Positions 1 through 9,151 of a stretch of DNA of 64,000 nucleotides are shown in pieces (position 1 is the stretch's first letter; each line of letters begins with the position of its first letter). The stretch is from positions 2,419,501 through 2,483,500 of the forward strand of contig NZ_AP027270.1 of NCBI RefSeq assembly GCF_036322705.1. The letters are read 5' to 3'. The notes under the pieces were generated by a model that ran no database searches, was not told the DNA's origin, and saw only the letters and a list, made by a program, of their open reading frames with translations. Position numbers and translations under genes: made by a program. This stretch comes from Maricaulis maris (lineage in GTDB: Bacteria > Pseudomonadota > Alphaproteobacteria > Caulobacterales > Maricaulaceae).

Positions 1-884
1 GTATCGGGATGACGCGCACTGGCCGGAATTGCACCGCCATCGGTCTCGGTGATGGTGAAGGCATAGCCGTGCAGGTGGATCGGGTGATGGTCCATGGCCG
101 AAAGATTGCCGAAGCGCAGCCGGACCCGCTCGCCACGCTGGGCGATCAGGGGCGAGGTCCCGGGATAGCAGCGCGCATTCATGGTCAGAACGTTGAAGCC
201 CGACATGGCGTTCGGATCGGGCCGCTCGGCACCGGGGTGCAAGGCCCATTCCGAGAGCATGATCGCATAGTCACGGTCCGGACGCGGGCCGGCGGGTTGG
301 CGCGGATGGACCACGATCATGCCCATCATCCCCAGTGCCATCTGGGTCATCTCGTCATGATGCGAGTGGTACATGAATGTGCCGTGCTGGCGGAAGGTCC
401 ACTCGTAGACGAAGGTTTCACCCGGCGCGATCGAGCGCTGCGAGAGCCCGCCGACACCATCCATGCCGGAGGGCAGGATGACACCGTGCCAGTGCACCGT
501 GGTCGGCGCTGGCAGGCGGTTGGTGACGTAGATGCGGACCTTGTCACCCTCGACCGCCTCGATGGTGGGGCCATGGGTGCGACCATTATAGCCCCAGGTT
601 CGCGCCGACAGGCCCGGGGCAAATTCATGCTCGACCTCTTCCGGGACGAGATGAAAAATCTTGACCCCGTCGACCACGCGGAAGGGCAGCGTCGCCCCGT
701 CCGGCGTCACGACAGGTGTATAGTCGCGTCCGGCGCGACCCGGCGCGTAATCCCTATCATGCGGGACCGAAGCGGTATGAGCCGCCGCCCGCACCGGCTG
801 GGCCGATGCGGCGCCGGTCCCCAGACCGGCCGCAGCAACACCGACACCACCGACGAGCAGGGCATCGCGTCTTGAAATCGCCAT
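1..884 (-). CDS. Multicopper oxidase (CopA/CueO-like), 3' part outside window
   Basis: Exported copper enzyme of the multicopper oxidase family, expected to oxidise Cu(I) or organic substrates in the periplasm. The 294 codons seen begin with a twin-arginine signal (SRRDALL at residues 4-10, then a hydrophobic stretch ending near ASA at 26-28). Copper ligands are visible: HWHG at 131-134, HSHHDE at 173-178 and HHPIHLHG at 266-273. The segment following HSHHDE is rich in Met. The last cupredoxin motif (HCHxxxH) lies beyond position 1. The start codon overlaps the stop of the upstream outer-membrane factor (TGATG), so the two are translationally coupled and probably share the CsoR-type operator. 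Family call is secure; exact substrate is not. Confidence 0.9.
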   Translation of the reverse strand, partial: MAISRRDALLVGGVGVAAAGLGTGAASAQPVRAAAHTASVPHDRDYAPGRAGRDYTPVVTPDGATLPFRVVDGVKIFHLVPEEVEHEFAPGLSARTWGYNGRTHGPTIEAVEGDKVRIYVTNRLPAPTTVHWHGVILPSGMDGVGGLSQRSIAPGETFVYEWTFRQHGTFMYHSHHDEMTQMALGMMGMIVVHPRQPAGPRPDRDYAIMLSEWALHPGAERPDPNAMSGFNVLTMNARCYPGTSPLIAQRGERVRLRFGNLSAMDHHPIHLHGYAFTITETDGGAIPASARHPD

Positions 885-2245
885 CAGTGACCTCCCTCGG
901 CCATCATCGGAGCCGCTCCGCCAGCCGCCGAGAGACCCACGCCATGCGGTGAGCCTCCGGCACGAATTTGCTGCAGGGCAATGCGGGCCCGGTGCAGATC
1001 GGTCAGTGCATCGACATAGGATTGCCCGGTCCGGGTCCGCATCTGGACGGCAGCCATCAGATCGAAAACGCTCACCTGCATCGCATTGTATTGACGCATT
1101 GTCGCATCCATCAGGCGCTCGCTGGTCGGCAAGGCCTCGCGCTCGATGCGGGCGAGCCGGGCTTGGGCCAGATCGGCACTGGCTTCGGCGGCCTGAATCG
1201 AGGTCCGGATCTCGTGCACCAGACCGGCATGGTGATCGATCGCCTGTTCGGCCCGCAGGCGCCCCGCAGTGCGCCGGGCCTCACCGAGGTCGAAGACGGG
1301 CAAGGCGAACTCCAGCGTCCAGCCACGCGACCATTCCCGGTCATCCCGCTCCCAGACACCGCCCAGCTCGACATGCTCCAGCAGGGTGGCCCAATTCTCC
1401 AGACCCGCTTCACCTGCTGTGGCTTCTACACGGGCACGGGCCGCTGCCAGTGGCAGGCTGGCCGTCATGGCATCCGCATCCGGGATGTCAAAACCAGCCG
1501 GATCAAGTCCCTCGAGCCGGTCTGGCAGGCTATCGGCCGTGATCTCGACACCGAGTTGACGCGACAGCATCAGCCGGGCCTGCAGGGCGGTATGCTCGGC
1601 GGCCAGAAAATCCAGCTCGGCCTGCTCGGCAAACACCCGCTCGCGTTCCAGATCCATCAGCGGCGAATTGCCGGCAGAGCGCATCTCCTCGGCCACGACC
1701 AGGCTGGCCGCGGCGGCATCGCGGATCCGCTGCTGCAGATCCAGGCGCTGACGCGCGGCGACAGCATCGACCCAGGCGCGCCGCGTCTCGGCGATGAAGT
1801 CGATGACCGCGAGGACGGTTGCAGACCGCCGGGCCTCGTACCGGTTGTGCGCGGCTTCGGCCCGCCACGGCGTCGCGGCAATGCCCAGCAGCGAGGCACG
1901 CAGATCAACGTCCCAGATGCGGCCAGTCCCGTTTCCGGGGAAGCTGGTGACACCAATGACCGGATTGGTGGGACGGGAGGCCGTGACCCAATCGGCGCGC
2001 GCCAGGCCGGCTTCGGAAAGCTGCGCCATCAGACGCCGATTATTGGCGATGGCCATCGCGACAGCTTCGTCTTCAGCGAGCGGTTGGCCGGCCGGAGGCG
2101 TCACCGTTTCGGCCGCATAACCCGTCCGTTCGGAGACTTCGTCGAGCACCAGCGCGCGCTCGCGGGACGGGTCAATGCTGGCGCAGCCGGCCAGCACGGC
2201 CGCGCAGAAAACCGGGGTGAGGATACGGACAGCAGCTTGTTTCAT
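884..2245 (-). CDS. TolC-family outer-membrane lipoprotein (copper efflux/resistance)
   Basis: Outer-membrane factor of the TolC/CusC/CopB type, likely linked to metal export with the downstream multicopper oxidase. The chosen ATG gives a lipoprotein signal with lipobox LAGC and acylated Cys21; a longer reading adds twelve residues translated across the operator palindrome and is less likely. The 453-residue product is long, Ala/Leu/Arg-rich and helical, as expected for the alpha-barrel repeats of the OEP fold (two repeats). No inner-membrane pump or periplasmic adaptor gene is visible here; it could lie beyond the window edge, after the oxidase. The gene starts 16 bp from the palindrome that separates it from csoR. 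Confidence 0.85.
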   Translation of the reverse strand: MKQAAVRILTPVFCAAVLAGCASIDPSRERALVLDEVSERTGYAAETVTPPAGQPLAEDEAVAMAIANNRRLMAQLSEAGLARADWVTASRPTNPVIGVTSFPGNGTGRIWDVDLRASLLGIAATPWRAEAAHNRYEARRSATVLAVIDFIAETRRAWVDAVAARQRLDLQQRIRDAAAASLVVAEEMRSAGNSPLMDLERERVFAEQAELDFLAAEHTALQARLMLSRQLGVEITADSLPDRLEGLDPAGFDIPDADAMTASLPLAAARARVEATAGEAGLENWATLLEHVELGGVWERDDREWSRGWTLEFALPVFDLGEARRTAGRLRAEQAIDHHAGLVHEIRTSIQAAEASADLAQARLARIEREALPTSERLMDATMRQYNAMQVSVFDLMAAVQMRTRTGQSYVDALTDLHRARIALQQIRAGGSPHGVGLSAAGGAAPMMAEGGH

Positions 2246-2260
2246 GTGGCTTGCCCTAAC

Positions 2261-2277
2261 ATACCCCCCGGGGGTAT
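2261..2277. promoter_or_regulatory. CsoR-type operator between divergent genes
   Basis: A 17-bp perfect inverted repeat ATACCCCC-C-GGGGGTAT lies in the 41-bp gap between the tolC-like gene (leftward) and the CsoR-family gene (rightward). AT-flanked G/C tracts of this form are the known operator type of Cu(I)-sensing CsoR repressors. It ends only 9 bp before the csoR ATG, so csoR is probably autoregulated and its mRNA leader is extremely short or absent. Confidence 0.8.
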
Positions 2278-2286
2278 ACAATCCGC

Positions 2287-2583
2287 ATGACAGAGACCCA
2301 CACCGCCCTGATCCCTGCCCGCACCGCCAGCCTCGCTCGTCTGAAGCGCGTTGAGGGTCAGGTGCGCGGCATTGCCCGCATGATCGAGGAAGATCGCTAC
2401 TGCATCGACGTCCTCACGCAATTGTCAGCGGTCAAGTCAGCGCTGGCCGCGGTTGAAGGGGAAATCCTCAAGAACCATGCCAGCCATTGTGTCAGCCACG
2501 CCATCGAGAGCGGCGATGCCGCGGATCAGAAAGCCAAGCTGAACGAGCTGATCGCCCTGCTGGCCAAGCACTACCGCCTCTAG
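2287..2583 (+). CDS. csoR: CsoR-family Cu(I)-responsive transcriptional repressor
   Basis: All-helical DUF156 metal sensor of 98 residues that releases DNA on binding Cu(I). The family core RLKRVEGQVRGI is at residues 18-29. Cys39, His64 and Cys68 reproduce exactly the spacing of the Cys36-His61-Cys65 copper site of Mycobacterium CsoR, which favours Cu(I) over the nickel (RcnR) or formaldehyde (FrmR) branches. It is divergent from a TolC-like and multicopper-oxidase pair and sits beside a G/C-tract palindrome, so its likely regulon is the two leftward genes plus itself. No clear Shine-Dalgarno sequence precedes the ATG. Confidence 0.9.
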   Translation: MTETHTALIPARTASLARLKRVEGQVRGIARMIEEDRYCIDVLTQLSAVKSALAAVEGEILKNHASHCVSHAIESGDAADQKAKLNELIALLAKHYRL

Positions 2584-2637
2584 CGTCCGGCTCCCGACGG
2601 AGGTGACTTTACCCGTTATCGGCCTAGTTTGCGGCGG

Positions 2638-3537
2638 ATGCAGGTCTTCTACTCCGATACGTTCTCGCTCCCGCTGCCGGACGGTCACCGTTTTCCCGGT
2701 GGCAAGTACACGGCCTTGCGCGATCGACTGGTGGCCACAGGCATCGTCCGCGAGGATGAGCTGAGCGTCTCGCCGCTGGCGACGACCGACGCCATCCTGC
2801 GTGCTCATGATGCGGCCTATGTCGAGGCTTTCGAGACCGGACAGCTGGACCGCGCGGCGATCCGCCGCATCGGCTTTCCCTGGTCTGAAGGCCTGGTCAC
2901 ACGGACCCGGGCCACGGTCGGCGGTGCCATCGCAGCGGCCGAGGCGGCGCTGCAGGACGGGATTGCCGGACAGCTGGCCGGGGGCACTCATCACGCCCAC
3001 CGCGATTTTGGTTCGGGCTATTGCATCTATAATGATTTCGCGGTGACGGCCCTGCACCTGCTCGAGACCGGGCTGGCCAGCCGGATCGCCATCATCGACC
3101 TTGATGTTCACCAGGGCGACGGCAATGCCGCCATTCTCGGCGACCATCCCGATGTGTTTGTCTTCTCGATGCATGGCGAGAAGAATTTCCCCTTCCGCAA
3201 GCAGGTCAGCGATCTCGATGTGAACCTGCCGGACGACACGCAGGACGCGGCTTACCTCGCCACGCTCGACACCCACTTGCCGGCTGTCCTCGGCTTCCGC
3301 CCGGACTTTGTGCTTTACCAGGCGGGCGTTGACCCCCTGGCCGAAGACAAGCTGGGACGGCTTTCACTCAGCCACGCCGGTCTGATGGACCGCGACCGGA
3401 TGGTGCTGGACGCCTGTCGGCGACAGGGCATTCCCGTCTCGATGGGAATTGGTGGCGGCTATGCCGATCCGATCGAGGCTTCGGTGGTCGCCTATGCCAA
3501 CACCTATGCCGTCGCCCAGGAGGTCTACGGCGTCTGA
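2638..3537 (+). CDS. Histone deacetylase family protein (AcuC/HdaH-like zinc deacetylase)
   Basis: Arginase/deacetylase-fold zinc hydrolase of 299 residues that removes acyl groups from acetyl-lysine or acetylpolyamine-type substrates. Diagnostic motifs: the catalytic His pair at 118-119 (GGTHHAHRDFGSGYC), the zinc-binding DLDVHQGDGNA with Asp156 and His158, and the late GVDPLAED motif carrying the third zinc Asp. No signal peptide, so cytoplasmic. The ATG was chosen; an in-frame TTG nine bases upstream is possible. It overlaps the 3' end of the convergent FAD-protein gene by 13 bp. Natural substrate cannot be read from sequence. Confidence 0.88.
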   Translation: MQVFYSDTFSLPLPDGHRFPGGKYTALRDRLVATGIVREDELSVSPLATTDAILRAHDAAYVEAFETGQLDRAAIRRIGFPWSEGLVTRTRATVGGAIAAAEAALQDGIAGQLAGGTHHAHRDFGSGYCIYNDFAVTALHLLETGLASRIAIIDLDVHQGDGNAAILGDHPDVFVFSMHGEKNFPFRKQVSDLDVNLPDDTQDAAYLATLDTHLPAVLGFRPDFVLYQAGVDPLAEDKLGRLSLSHAGLMDRDRMVLDACRRQGIPVSMGIGGGYADPIEASVVAYANTYAVAQEVYGV

Positions 3538-4472
3538 TGGCCGAGCATTGATCCGGCGAGGCGGTGACCGGACAGGAAGGCGGCCTCGACGCGGGGCCCA
3601 AGACACCAGTCGCCGGCCAGACCGAGGTCTTGATCCTTGTCCCACAGGAAAGGCTCACCCAAGGCTTCCATCACCCGGGCATAGCGCCAGCGATGCACGG
3701 CGGCATGAAGAATGGTCACCGGGACGCCGGCCCAGTCGCGGAAGGCATCGCACAAGCGCTCGGTGACGGCTGCGGCGTCCTCTTCCAGGTGAATCTCGCT
3801 CCAGCGCGGCCCGGCCTGCATGACCCAGGCTTCCTGACCACTCGGGCGGCCCGGCTTGCTGGTATTGCGGGCCAGCCAGGCGCAGGGGCCGTCAGAGCTC
3901 CGATGCACGTCCGGCGCGACACCGAGCGTCTCGGACACGGTCAGCATCAGGGTCCAGCACGGCGCATAGACGACGGCGTCGAGCGGCGCCGCGAAATCGG
4001 CATGGCCAGCCAGAAGCGTCCGGGCCTGGGGTGCCGGAATGGCCAGCACAACCCGGTCGGCCGAGATTTGCCCGCTGGTCGGCTGATCGACATCAATCAA
4101 CCAGCCGGCTTCAAACTTGCGCAGGGCCGACACCCGATGCGAGCGACGGATATCCAGACCCTCGGCCAGCGGGGCGACCAGACCGCTCATGCCAGGCTCA
4201 CCGACCCACCACGCCTCGTCATCATCGCGTCGCGGCCACAGGCCGGCCGCGCCGCTTGTCCGGGCCTGGTCGAGGAAAGTCTGAAACGCGGGGGCACGGG
4301 CGGTGACATACTGGGCGCCGTGATCGAACACACCGGCATCGCCGCGCCGGGTCGCCAGGCGGCCGCCGAGGCCGCGGCCCTTGTCGAGCACGATCACAGC
4401 CTCGCCCGCATCGGCGAGACGCCGCGCACAGGCCAGGCCGGCCATACCCGCTCCGATGATAATGGTCGTCAT
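3525..4472 (-). CDS. FAD-dependent oxidoreductase, renalase-like amine oxidase fold
   Basis: Flavoprotein of 315 residues with an N-terminal dinucleotide-binding motif (IIIGAGMAGLACARRL from residue 4) followed by a conserved GRGLGGRLATRR segment, typical of the renalase/NAD(P)-binding FAD protein group (COG3380). No signal peptide or membrane segment. An AGGA sequence 4-5 bases before the ATG serves as ribosome binding site. The neighbours, flagellin upstream and a deacetylase convergent downstream, give no pathway hint. Renalases oxidise aberrant reduced nicotinamide isomers; whether this homologue does so is inference. Confidence 0.8.
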   Translation of the reverse strand: MTTIIIGAGMAGLACARRLADAGEAVIVLDKGRGLGGRLATRRGDAGVFDHGAQYVTARAPAFQTFLDQARTSGAAGLWPRRDDDEAWWVGEPGMSGLVAPLAEGLDIRRSHRVSALRKFEAGWLIDVDQPTSGQISADRVVLAIPAPQARTLLAGHADFAAPLDAVVYAPCWTLMLTVSETLGVAPDVHRSSDGPCAWLARNTSKPGRPSGQEAWVMQAGPRWSEIHLEEDAAAVTERLCDAFRDWAGVPVTILHAAVHRWRYARVMEALGEPFLWDKDQDLGLAGDWCLGPRVEAAFLSGHRLAGSMLGHQTP

Positions 4473-4543
4473 GATATCCTCGGACCCTTTTGCTGCCCCA
4501 GCATTTAGGGCGCGTTCCGGCTATCGCCAGCGAGGGCGTGCGT

Positions 4544-5392
4544 TTACTGGAAGAAGTTGAGGATGACACGGGGCGCGCGGTTGGCGATTTCCAAAGCCTG
4601 CACGCCCAGTTCCTCACGGACCCGCAAGGCCTGGAGGCGGGCGCTGTCACGGCCAAGGTCCGCATCGACAAGATTGCCGATCCCGGCCTCGGTCACATCG
4701 ATCTGCTTGACCAGAAGTGTCTTCTGGATCTCCAAAGACTTCAGCCCCACGCCAAGACGCGAAACCGAAGCGGTCACATCACTCATCGAGCTTTCGAACG
4801 CCGTGACATCGGCACTGGTCGGCTGGGTCGTCACAATCGCGTTGTCGCTCTGCGGCAGGTTGGCGGCCAGGCCGGCGTCGAAAATTCCGCCGCCATCGGT
4901 CAGGTCCTCGGCGGCAATGGTGAGGGTCTGACCGGGTGTGGAGCCGATCAGGACGGACAGGTCCTCGCCGCCACTTTCCAGCAGGTTGAGATCATTGAAG
5001 CTGGCATTCTCGGCGAGGCGCTGGGCCTGGTTCCCAAGCTCGATGAAGTCGGTCATCAGGCTGCGCCAGCTCTGCTCGTCGAGGGTCGTGTCCGTCGCAG
5101 CAACGAGCTTTCCGTGCATCTCGACCATCAGGTCGGATATCCCTTCAGACGCCGCCAGGGCTGTCTCGACAACGCCAATTCCCAGATCCATCGAGGTCAG
5201 CGCGCTGCCACGCGACTCATTGTCCGCACGCATGCCGTGGGCCATCGCCCACACCGTGCCATTATCGCTGGCACTGCCTACCTTGAGCCCCGTCGCGATC
5301 CGGGTGTGCACAGCGGCACTTTCCCTTTGCAGCATGCTCATGTGCTGCAGCGCAGAGTTCACGGCGGCCATGGAATGGACCGAAAAGGTCAT
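4544..5392 (-). CDS. Flagellin, isolated copy
   Basis: Flagellar filament protein of about 282 residues. The N-terminal D0/D1 helices are recognisable (RIATGLKVGSASDNG, compared with the family RINTGKKIASAKDNG), as are the C-terminal D1/D0 helices (GIGNLVDADLGRDSARLQAL, then LGVQALEIANRAP); a short variable domain with LLESGG lies between. The start was placed at the second candidate Met (MTFSVHS) because seven further upstream codons from a TTG do not match flagellins. No other flagellar gene is nearby, so this is an orphan flagellin, possibly a minor subunit. It ends NFFQ rather than the usual LFR. Confidence 0.85.
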   Translation of the reverse strand: MTFSVHSMAAVNSALQHMSMLQRESAAVHTRIATGLKVGSASDNGTVWAMAHGMRADNESRGSALTSMDLGIGVVETALAASEGISDLMVEMHGKLVAATDTTLDEQSWRSLMTDFIELGNQAQRLAENASFNDLNLLESGGEDLSVLIGSTPGQTLTIAAEDLTDGGGIFDAGLAANLPQSDNAIVTTQPTSADVTAFESSMSDVTASVSRLGVGLKSLEIQKTLLVKQIDVTEAGIGNLVDADLGRDSARLQALRVREELGVQALEIANRAPRVILNFFQ

Positions 5393-5578
5393 CCTGCCGA
5401 CACTCGCCACCAACTAGTCGCCCGTCCGGCATTTTTGCCGATACAGGTCCACTGTCCAGTTTTTCACCCCGGGGTTAGCAAGAGGTTGACGACGCGCCGC
5501 GGCGGCCGCTGCAGCGCGACTGGCAATCAATGGCCCTGACGGCTCGATTTCCGCGATCAATCGGCTAGGTTCACGGCT

Positions 5579-7477
5579 ATGAGTGAGCCGCCTTCCGATC
5601 CGGACGCCTTCAAGCGCGCCCTGTCCATCACCACCCGCGCCATTGCCGGCGACCGGGACCTTGACGTGCGCTTCGGCGGCGAAATTGCCGGCCTGTCGGG
5701 GGGGCGCATGGTCCTGCCCAATCCGGGAAGCGAACCCTCATCCGAGGCCGCCGCGGCGGTCCGGGGCCGGGCCGATGCGCTGGCCCTGCGGCTGGCCCAT
5801 CATGACGAGGCCGCCCACATGCGGGCGCTGCCGCCTGGCGCCACGGCACGGGCGATTTTCCATGCCGCTGAACAGGCCCGCGTCGAAGCGCTTGGCGCCA
5901 GGAACATGCGCGGCATGGCCGGCAATCTGGACGCGGCCCTGGCCATGCGTTGCCGCCAGAAAGGCTGGCAGCGGGTCGAGGATCGCCAGGCCGCCCCGAT
6001 GGAAGAAGCCCTCGCCTTGCTGGTTCGCGAGCGCATCTCGGGTAACCCGGCACCGCCGGAGGCCGCTGGTCTGATGGGGCTCTGGCGTGACCAGATGGAA
6101 AGCGTCGCCGGCCTCTCGCTCGACGCCCTCGCCGAGAATGCCGACGACCAGCTCGCCTTTGCCGAACTGCTGCGCACCGTCATCCAGGATCTCGACCTGT
6201 CCGACGAACTCGGCGGCGATCCAGAGGACTCCGACAATCCCGACGATGATGATGAAGGCGTCGATCGCGAGGAAAGAACCGGCGACGACGAGGACGATGA
6301 CGGCAGCCAGGGCGAGCAGCCCGACACGCCGGACGCGGCCGGTACGGCGGGAGACGAGGAAGAGATCAACGCCGACACCGATGATGCCGAAACCCGCGTC
6401 GATGCGATGGATGACGAGGGCGCGGCGCAGACCTCGATGCGTCCAAACTGGCAGCCCGTCAATGACGCCAATGCCAATGCCTACAAGGTTTTCACGCGCG
6501 AGTTCGACGAGGTCATCCAGGCCTCTGACCTGTGCGACAGTGAGGAACTCGAGCGCCTCCGCAAATATCTCGACAACACGCTCAAGGGTCTCGACCAGGT
6601 CGTCGGCCGCCTCGCCAACCGGCTCCAGCGCCGCCTGATGGCGCAGCAGGAACGCGCCTGGATGTTCGACCTCGAGGAAGGCGTGCTGGACGGCTCCCGC
6701 CTCGCCCGGGTCATTGCCGACCCGACCCTGCCGCTGTCCTACAAGCAAGAGAGCGACACCGAATTCCGCGATACCATCGTCACCCTTGTCCTGGATAATT
6801 CCGGCTCCATGCGCGGCCGTCCGATCATGGTCGCAGCCGCCTGCGCCGATATCCTCGCCCGCACTCTGGAACGCTGCGGCGTGAAGACCGAGATCCTCGG
6901 CTTCACCACCAAGGCCTGGAAAGGCGGACGCTCGAAGGAGCAGTGGCTGGCCGAGGGCAAGCCGCCCAACCCGGGCCGCCTCAATGATCTGCGCCATATC
7001 ATCTACAAGGCCGCCGACACGCCCTGGCGCCGGGCCCGGGTCAATCTCGGCCTGATGATGCGCGAGGGCCTCCTGAAGGAAAACATCGATGGCGAGGCCC
7101 TGCTCTGGGCCTGGAAACGGATGGCCGCGCGACCCGAACAACGCCGCATCATGATGGTGATCTCGGACGGCGCCCCGGTCGATGACGGCACCCAGTCGGC
7201 CAATTCCGCCGGATATCTGGAACGCCATCTGCGCGAGACCATCGCCATGATCGAGACCCGCTCGGAAGTCGAACTGCTCGCCATCGGCATCGGCCATGAC
7301 GTCACCCGCTGGTATCGCCGCGCGGTCACCATCAATGACGTCGAACAACTCGGCGGCGCCATGACCGACCAGCTCGCCGCCCTGTTCGACGAGGATGGCG
7401 GCAAGGGCTCGAGCGTCTCCTCCGGTCGACCCGGCCTGAAGCGCACCGACTTCGCCGGGGTCACGCGCCGCGCCTGA
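5579..7477 (+). CDS. cobT: Cobaltochelatase subunit CobT (aerobic cobalamin pathway)
   Basis: Large AAA-partner subunit of the CobNST cobaltochelatase, which inserts cobalt into hydrogenobyrinic acid a,c-diamide with ATP hydrolysis. The 632-residue protein has the family architecture: an N-terminal helical domain, a very acidic Asp/Glu-rich linker (about residues 215-285), and a C-terminal von Willebrand A domain with the metal-ion MIDAS motif DNSGSM near residue 406 and the later SDGAPVDD. cobS, usually next to cobT, is not beside it here. CobT-like proteins also pair with CobS alone, so use outside B12 synthesis cannot be excluded, but the length and linker match true CobT. Confidence 0.93.
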   Translation: MSEPPSDPDAFKRALSITTRAIAGDRDLDVRFGGEIAGLSGGRMVLPNPGSEPSSEAAAAVRGRADALALRLAHHDEAAHMRALPPGATARAIFHAAEQARVEALGARNMRGMAGNLDAALAMRCRQKGWQRVEDRQAAPMEEALALLVRERISGNPAPPEAAGLMGLWRDQMESVAGLSLDALAENADDQLAFAELLRTVIQDLDLSDELGGDPEDSDNPDDDDEGVDREERTGDDEDDDGSQGEQPDTPDAAGTAGDEEEINADTDDAETRVDAMDDEGAAQTSMRPNWQPVNDANANAYKVFTREFDEVIQASDLCDSEELERLRKYLDNTLKGLDQVVGRLANRLQRRLMAQQERAWMFDLEEGVLDGSRLARVIADPTLPLSYKQESDTEFRDTIVTLVLDNSGSMRGRPIMVAAACADILARTLERCGVKTEILGFTTKAWKGGRSKEQWLAEGKPPNPGRLNDLRHIIYKAADTPWRRARVNLGLMMREGLLKENIDGEALLWAWKRMAARPEQRRIMMVISDGAPVDDGTQSANSAGYLERHLRETIAMIETRSEVELLAIGIGHDVTRWYRRAVTINDVEQLGGAMTDQLAALFDEDGGKGSSVSSGRPGLKRTDFAGVTRRA

Positions 7478-8161
7478 CCCAGGCCCGAACCCAAACACCG
7501 AGATCGCCACGACGCTTGGCGCCTGGCGGTTTGGGCAGAGGAGGGAGCGGGATGCCGGCCGGAGCCGATAAAGCGCTGTATTTATGAGGGTAGCTTCGAC
7601 AAGCATCCCGCACGCGGAGTTTTCCCGGACGCTCTCGCCCCCGATTCCAACGCGACAGGTAGATGGGGTCGGTCGTTTAGTGCCCCGCGACCATGTCGCA
7701 CGCCCTGCCGGAGTATCGGGATGTCACCCCCGTACGCGGACAGGCTCCGCACGTTTCCGGGCACAAGTGACTGAGCTCGCGCCTCCCGTCCCGAAAACCG
7801 CAGGCATTATCGGCGATGCGGGAAGGGGGCGGATAAGTTTTGTCGGCGAGGCGAATTCCCTCTCCCTGGGGAGAGGGTCAGGGTGGGGGGTAAACCCCGG
7901 TATTTCCCGGAGAATCCCCCTCATCCGCCCCTCCGGGACACCTTCTCCCAAGGGAGAAGGAAGGGCGCTGGAGCGGGGGATAACGCAGAGTAACGTGGTG
8001 GAGAGCGCCCCGCAGCCTGCATCCGGGATGAAAAGCGGATGGCGTCAAACAGACACACCCTTGACCTGATGATCCGGATACGGCCTGCTGGCGGGCAAGC
8101 GATCCGTGGATCGGGATGCGCCCGGTGGCGTGTCAGGCCTTGCGTGCTGGAACCGGGTTAC
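7478..8161. other. 684-bp gene-free interval with intergenic palindrome
   Basis: No reading frame here has a convincing start, ribosome binding site or protein-like composition. The interval holds a 103-bp hairpin-ended element (listed separately at 7858-7960). The rest looks like unconstrained spacer or long leader of the phytase-like lipoprotein gene; no sigma-70 promoter was clear enough to call. Confidence 0.5.
7858..7960. repeat. Hairpin-ended intergenic repeat element
   Basis: Begins with an 8-bp stem CCCTCTCC-CTGG-GGAGAGGG and ends with a 9-bp stem CCTTCTCCC-AA-GGGAGAAGG; between them are CAGGGTGGGG and CCCCCTCATCC, which are roughly complementary, so the whole element can fold on itself. 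Dispersed elements of this sequence type occur between genes in many Pseudomonadota. Only one copy is in this window. Confidence 0.6.
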
Positions 8162-9136
8162 ATGTCCTCATTTCGATCCCCGATGCGCCTTCTCCCCCTG
8201 CTTGTCCTGCTCGCGGCCTGCTCGCCCGGCGCGGACCTCACCCGGAGCCTCGCCCTGCCGGTCGCGCTTTACGATGCGGAGCCTGAGCGCACGGATCTGG
8301 ACCAGCTGACCTATCTGGGCGGTGTCGAGCTGTCCCATCCCGACAACCGCTTTGGCGGCTTCTCGGCGCTGGGCATTTCAGCGGATGGGACGCGCCTGAT
8401 CGCCGTCTCCGACAGCGCCTACTGGATGACCGCCCGCTTTGGCTGGAGTGAGACCTACGGGACGTTCAGCGTCGGTGATATCGCCATCGCCCCGATACTG
8501 TCCCGCGACGGCCGCCCCCTCGACGGCGCGGCTGCCGACAGCGAAGCGCTCGCCTTTCTTGGCAACGGCGTCTACGCGGTCAGCTTTGAGCGGGACCACC
8601 GCATCAATACCTATGCGCTCGGTGACGACTGGGGCGGGCTGGACAGTGTCGGGGTCGCGTTTCCCGCTCCACCCGGCGCCTCGGGCTTTTCCAATAATGG
8701 CGGCATGGAAGGCCTGACCGCTCTGCCCGGCGGACGCCTGCTGGCGGGCGTCGAGGACGGCGATGGGGGGAGCCATGCGCTATGGACCCGGGACGGCGAC
8801 ACCTGGCGTGAGGCGCAGCTGGCGGCCGAGCCTGACTACGGCCTGACGGCCCTCGATTACCATGACGGTGCCGTCTATGCGCTGGAACGCTTCTGGCAGA
8901 CCGGCATTGGCAATCGGATCCGCATCCTGCGCTTTGACGCCGGGGCGCTGGAGGCCGGCGGGCAGGCCCCCATCCAGCCCGAGCTGCTCGGCACGCTGGA
9001 AGCCGGCAAGGCCGTCGACAATTTCGAGGGCCTCGCCGTTCTCGAGCATGATGGCCGGACCATCCTGCTGATGGTCTCGGACGACAATTACAACCGCGCA
9101 CAGAGAACGCTGGTGCTGGCCTTCGCGGTCAATTGA
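8162..9136 (+). CDS. Phytase-like esterase lipoprotein (PF13449 type)
   Basis: Exported 324-residue lipoprotein: signal MRLLPLLVLLAAC with the acylated Cys at 20. The mature part resembles the phytase-like beta-propeller family (esterase-like activity of phytase): conserved stretches GGFSALGIS, DSEALAFLG, NGGMEGL and DNFEGLAV recur at blade-like intervals with many Asp/Glu residues that could bind calcium. The start ATG was placed before this signal; a longer reading back to 8039 would bury it. Transcribed convergently with the beta-lactamase-fold gene, 15 bp apart. The substrate is unknown; true beta-propeller phytase is a separate gene at 57.7 kb. Confidence 0.75.
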   Translation: MSSFRSPMRLLPLLVLLAACSPGADLTRSLALPVALYDAEPERTDLDQLTYLGGVELSHPDNRFGGFSALGISADGTRLIAVSDSAYWMTARFGWSETYGTFSVGDIAIAPILSRDGRPLDGAAADSEALAFLGNGVYAVSFERDHRINTYALGDDWGGLDSVGVAFPAPPGASGFSNNGGMEGLTALPGGRLLAGVEDGDGGSHALWTRDGDTWREAQLAAEPDYGLTALDYHDGAVYALERFWQTGIGNRIRILRFDAGALEAGGQAPIQPELLGTLEAGKAVDNFEGLAVLEHDGRTILLMVSDDNYNRAQRTLVLAFAVN

Positions 9137-9151
9137 GGCGCGCCGTTCCGG

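Noticed and set aside
5738-7606. Long open frame antisense to cobT
   Set aside because: It is a high-GC shadow frame; cobT on the plus strand has full domain motifs.
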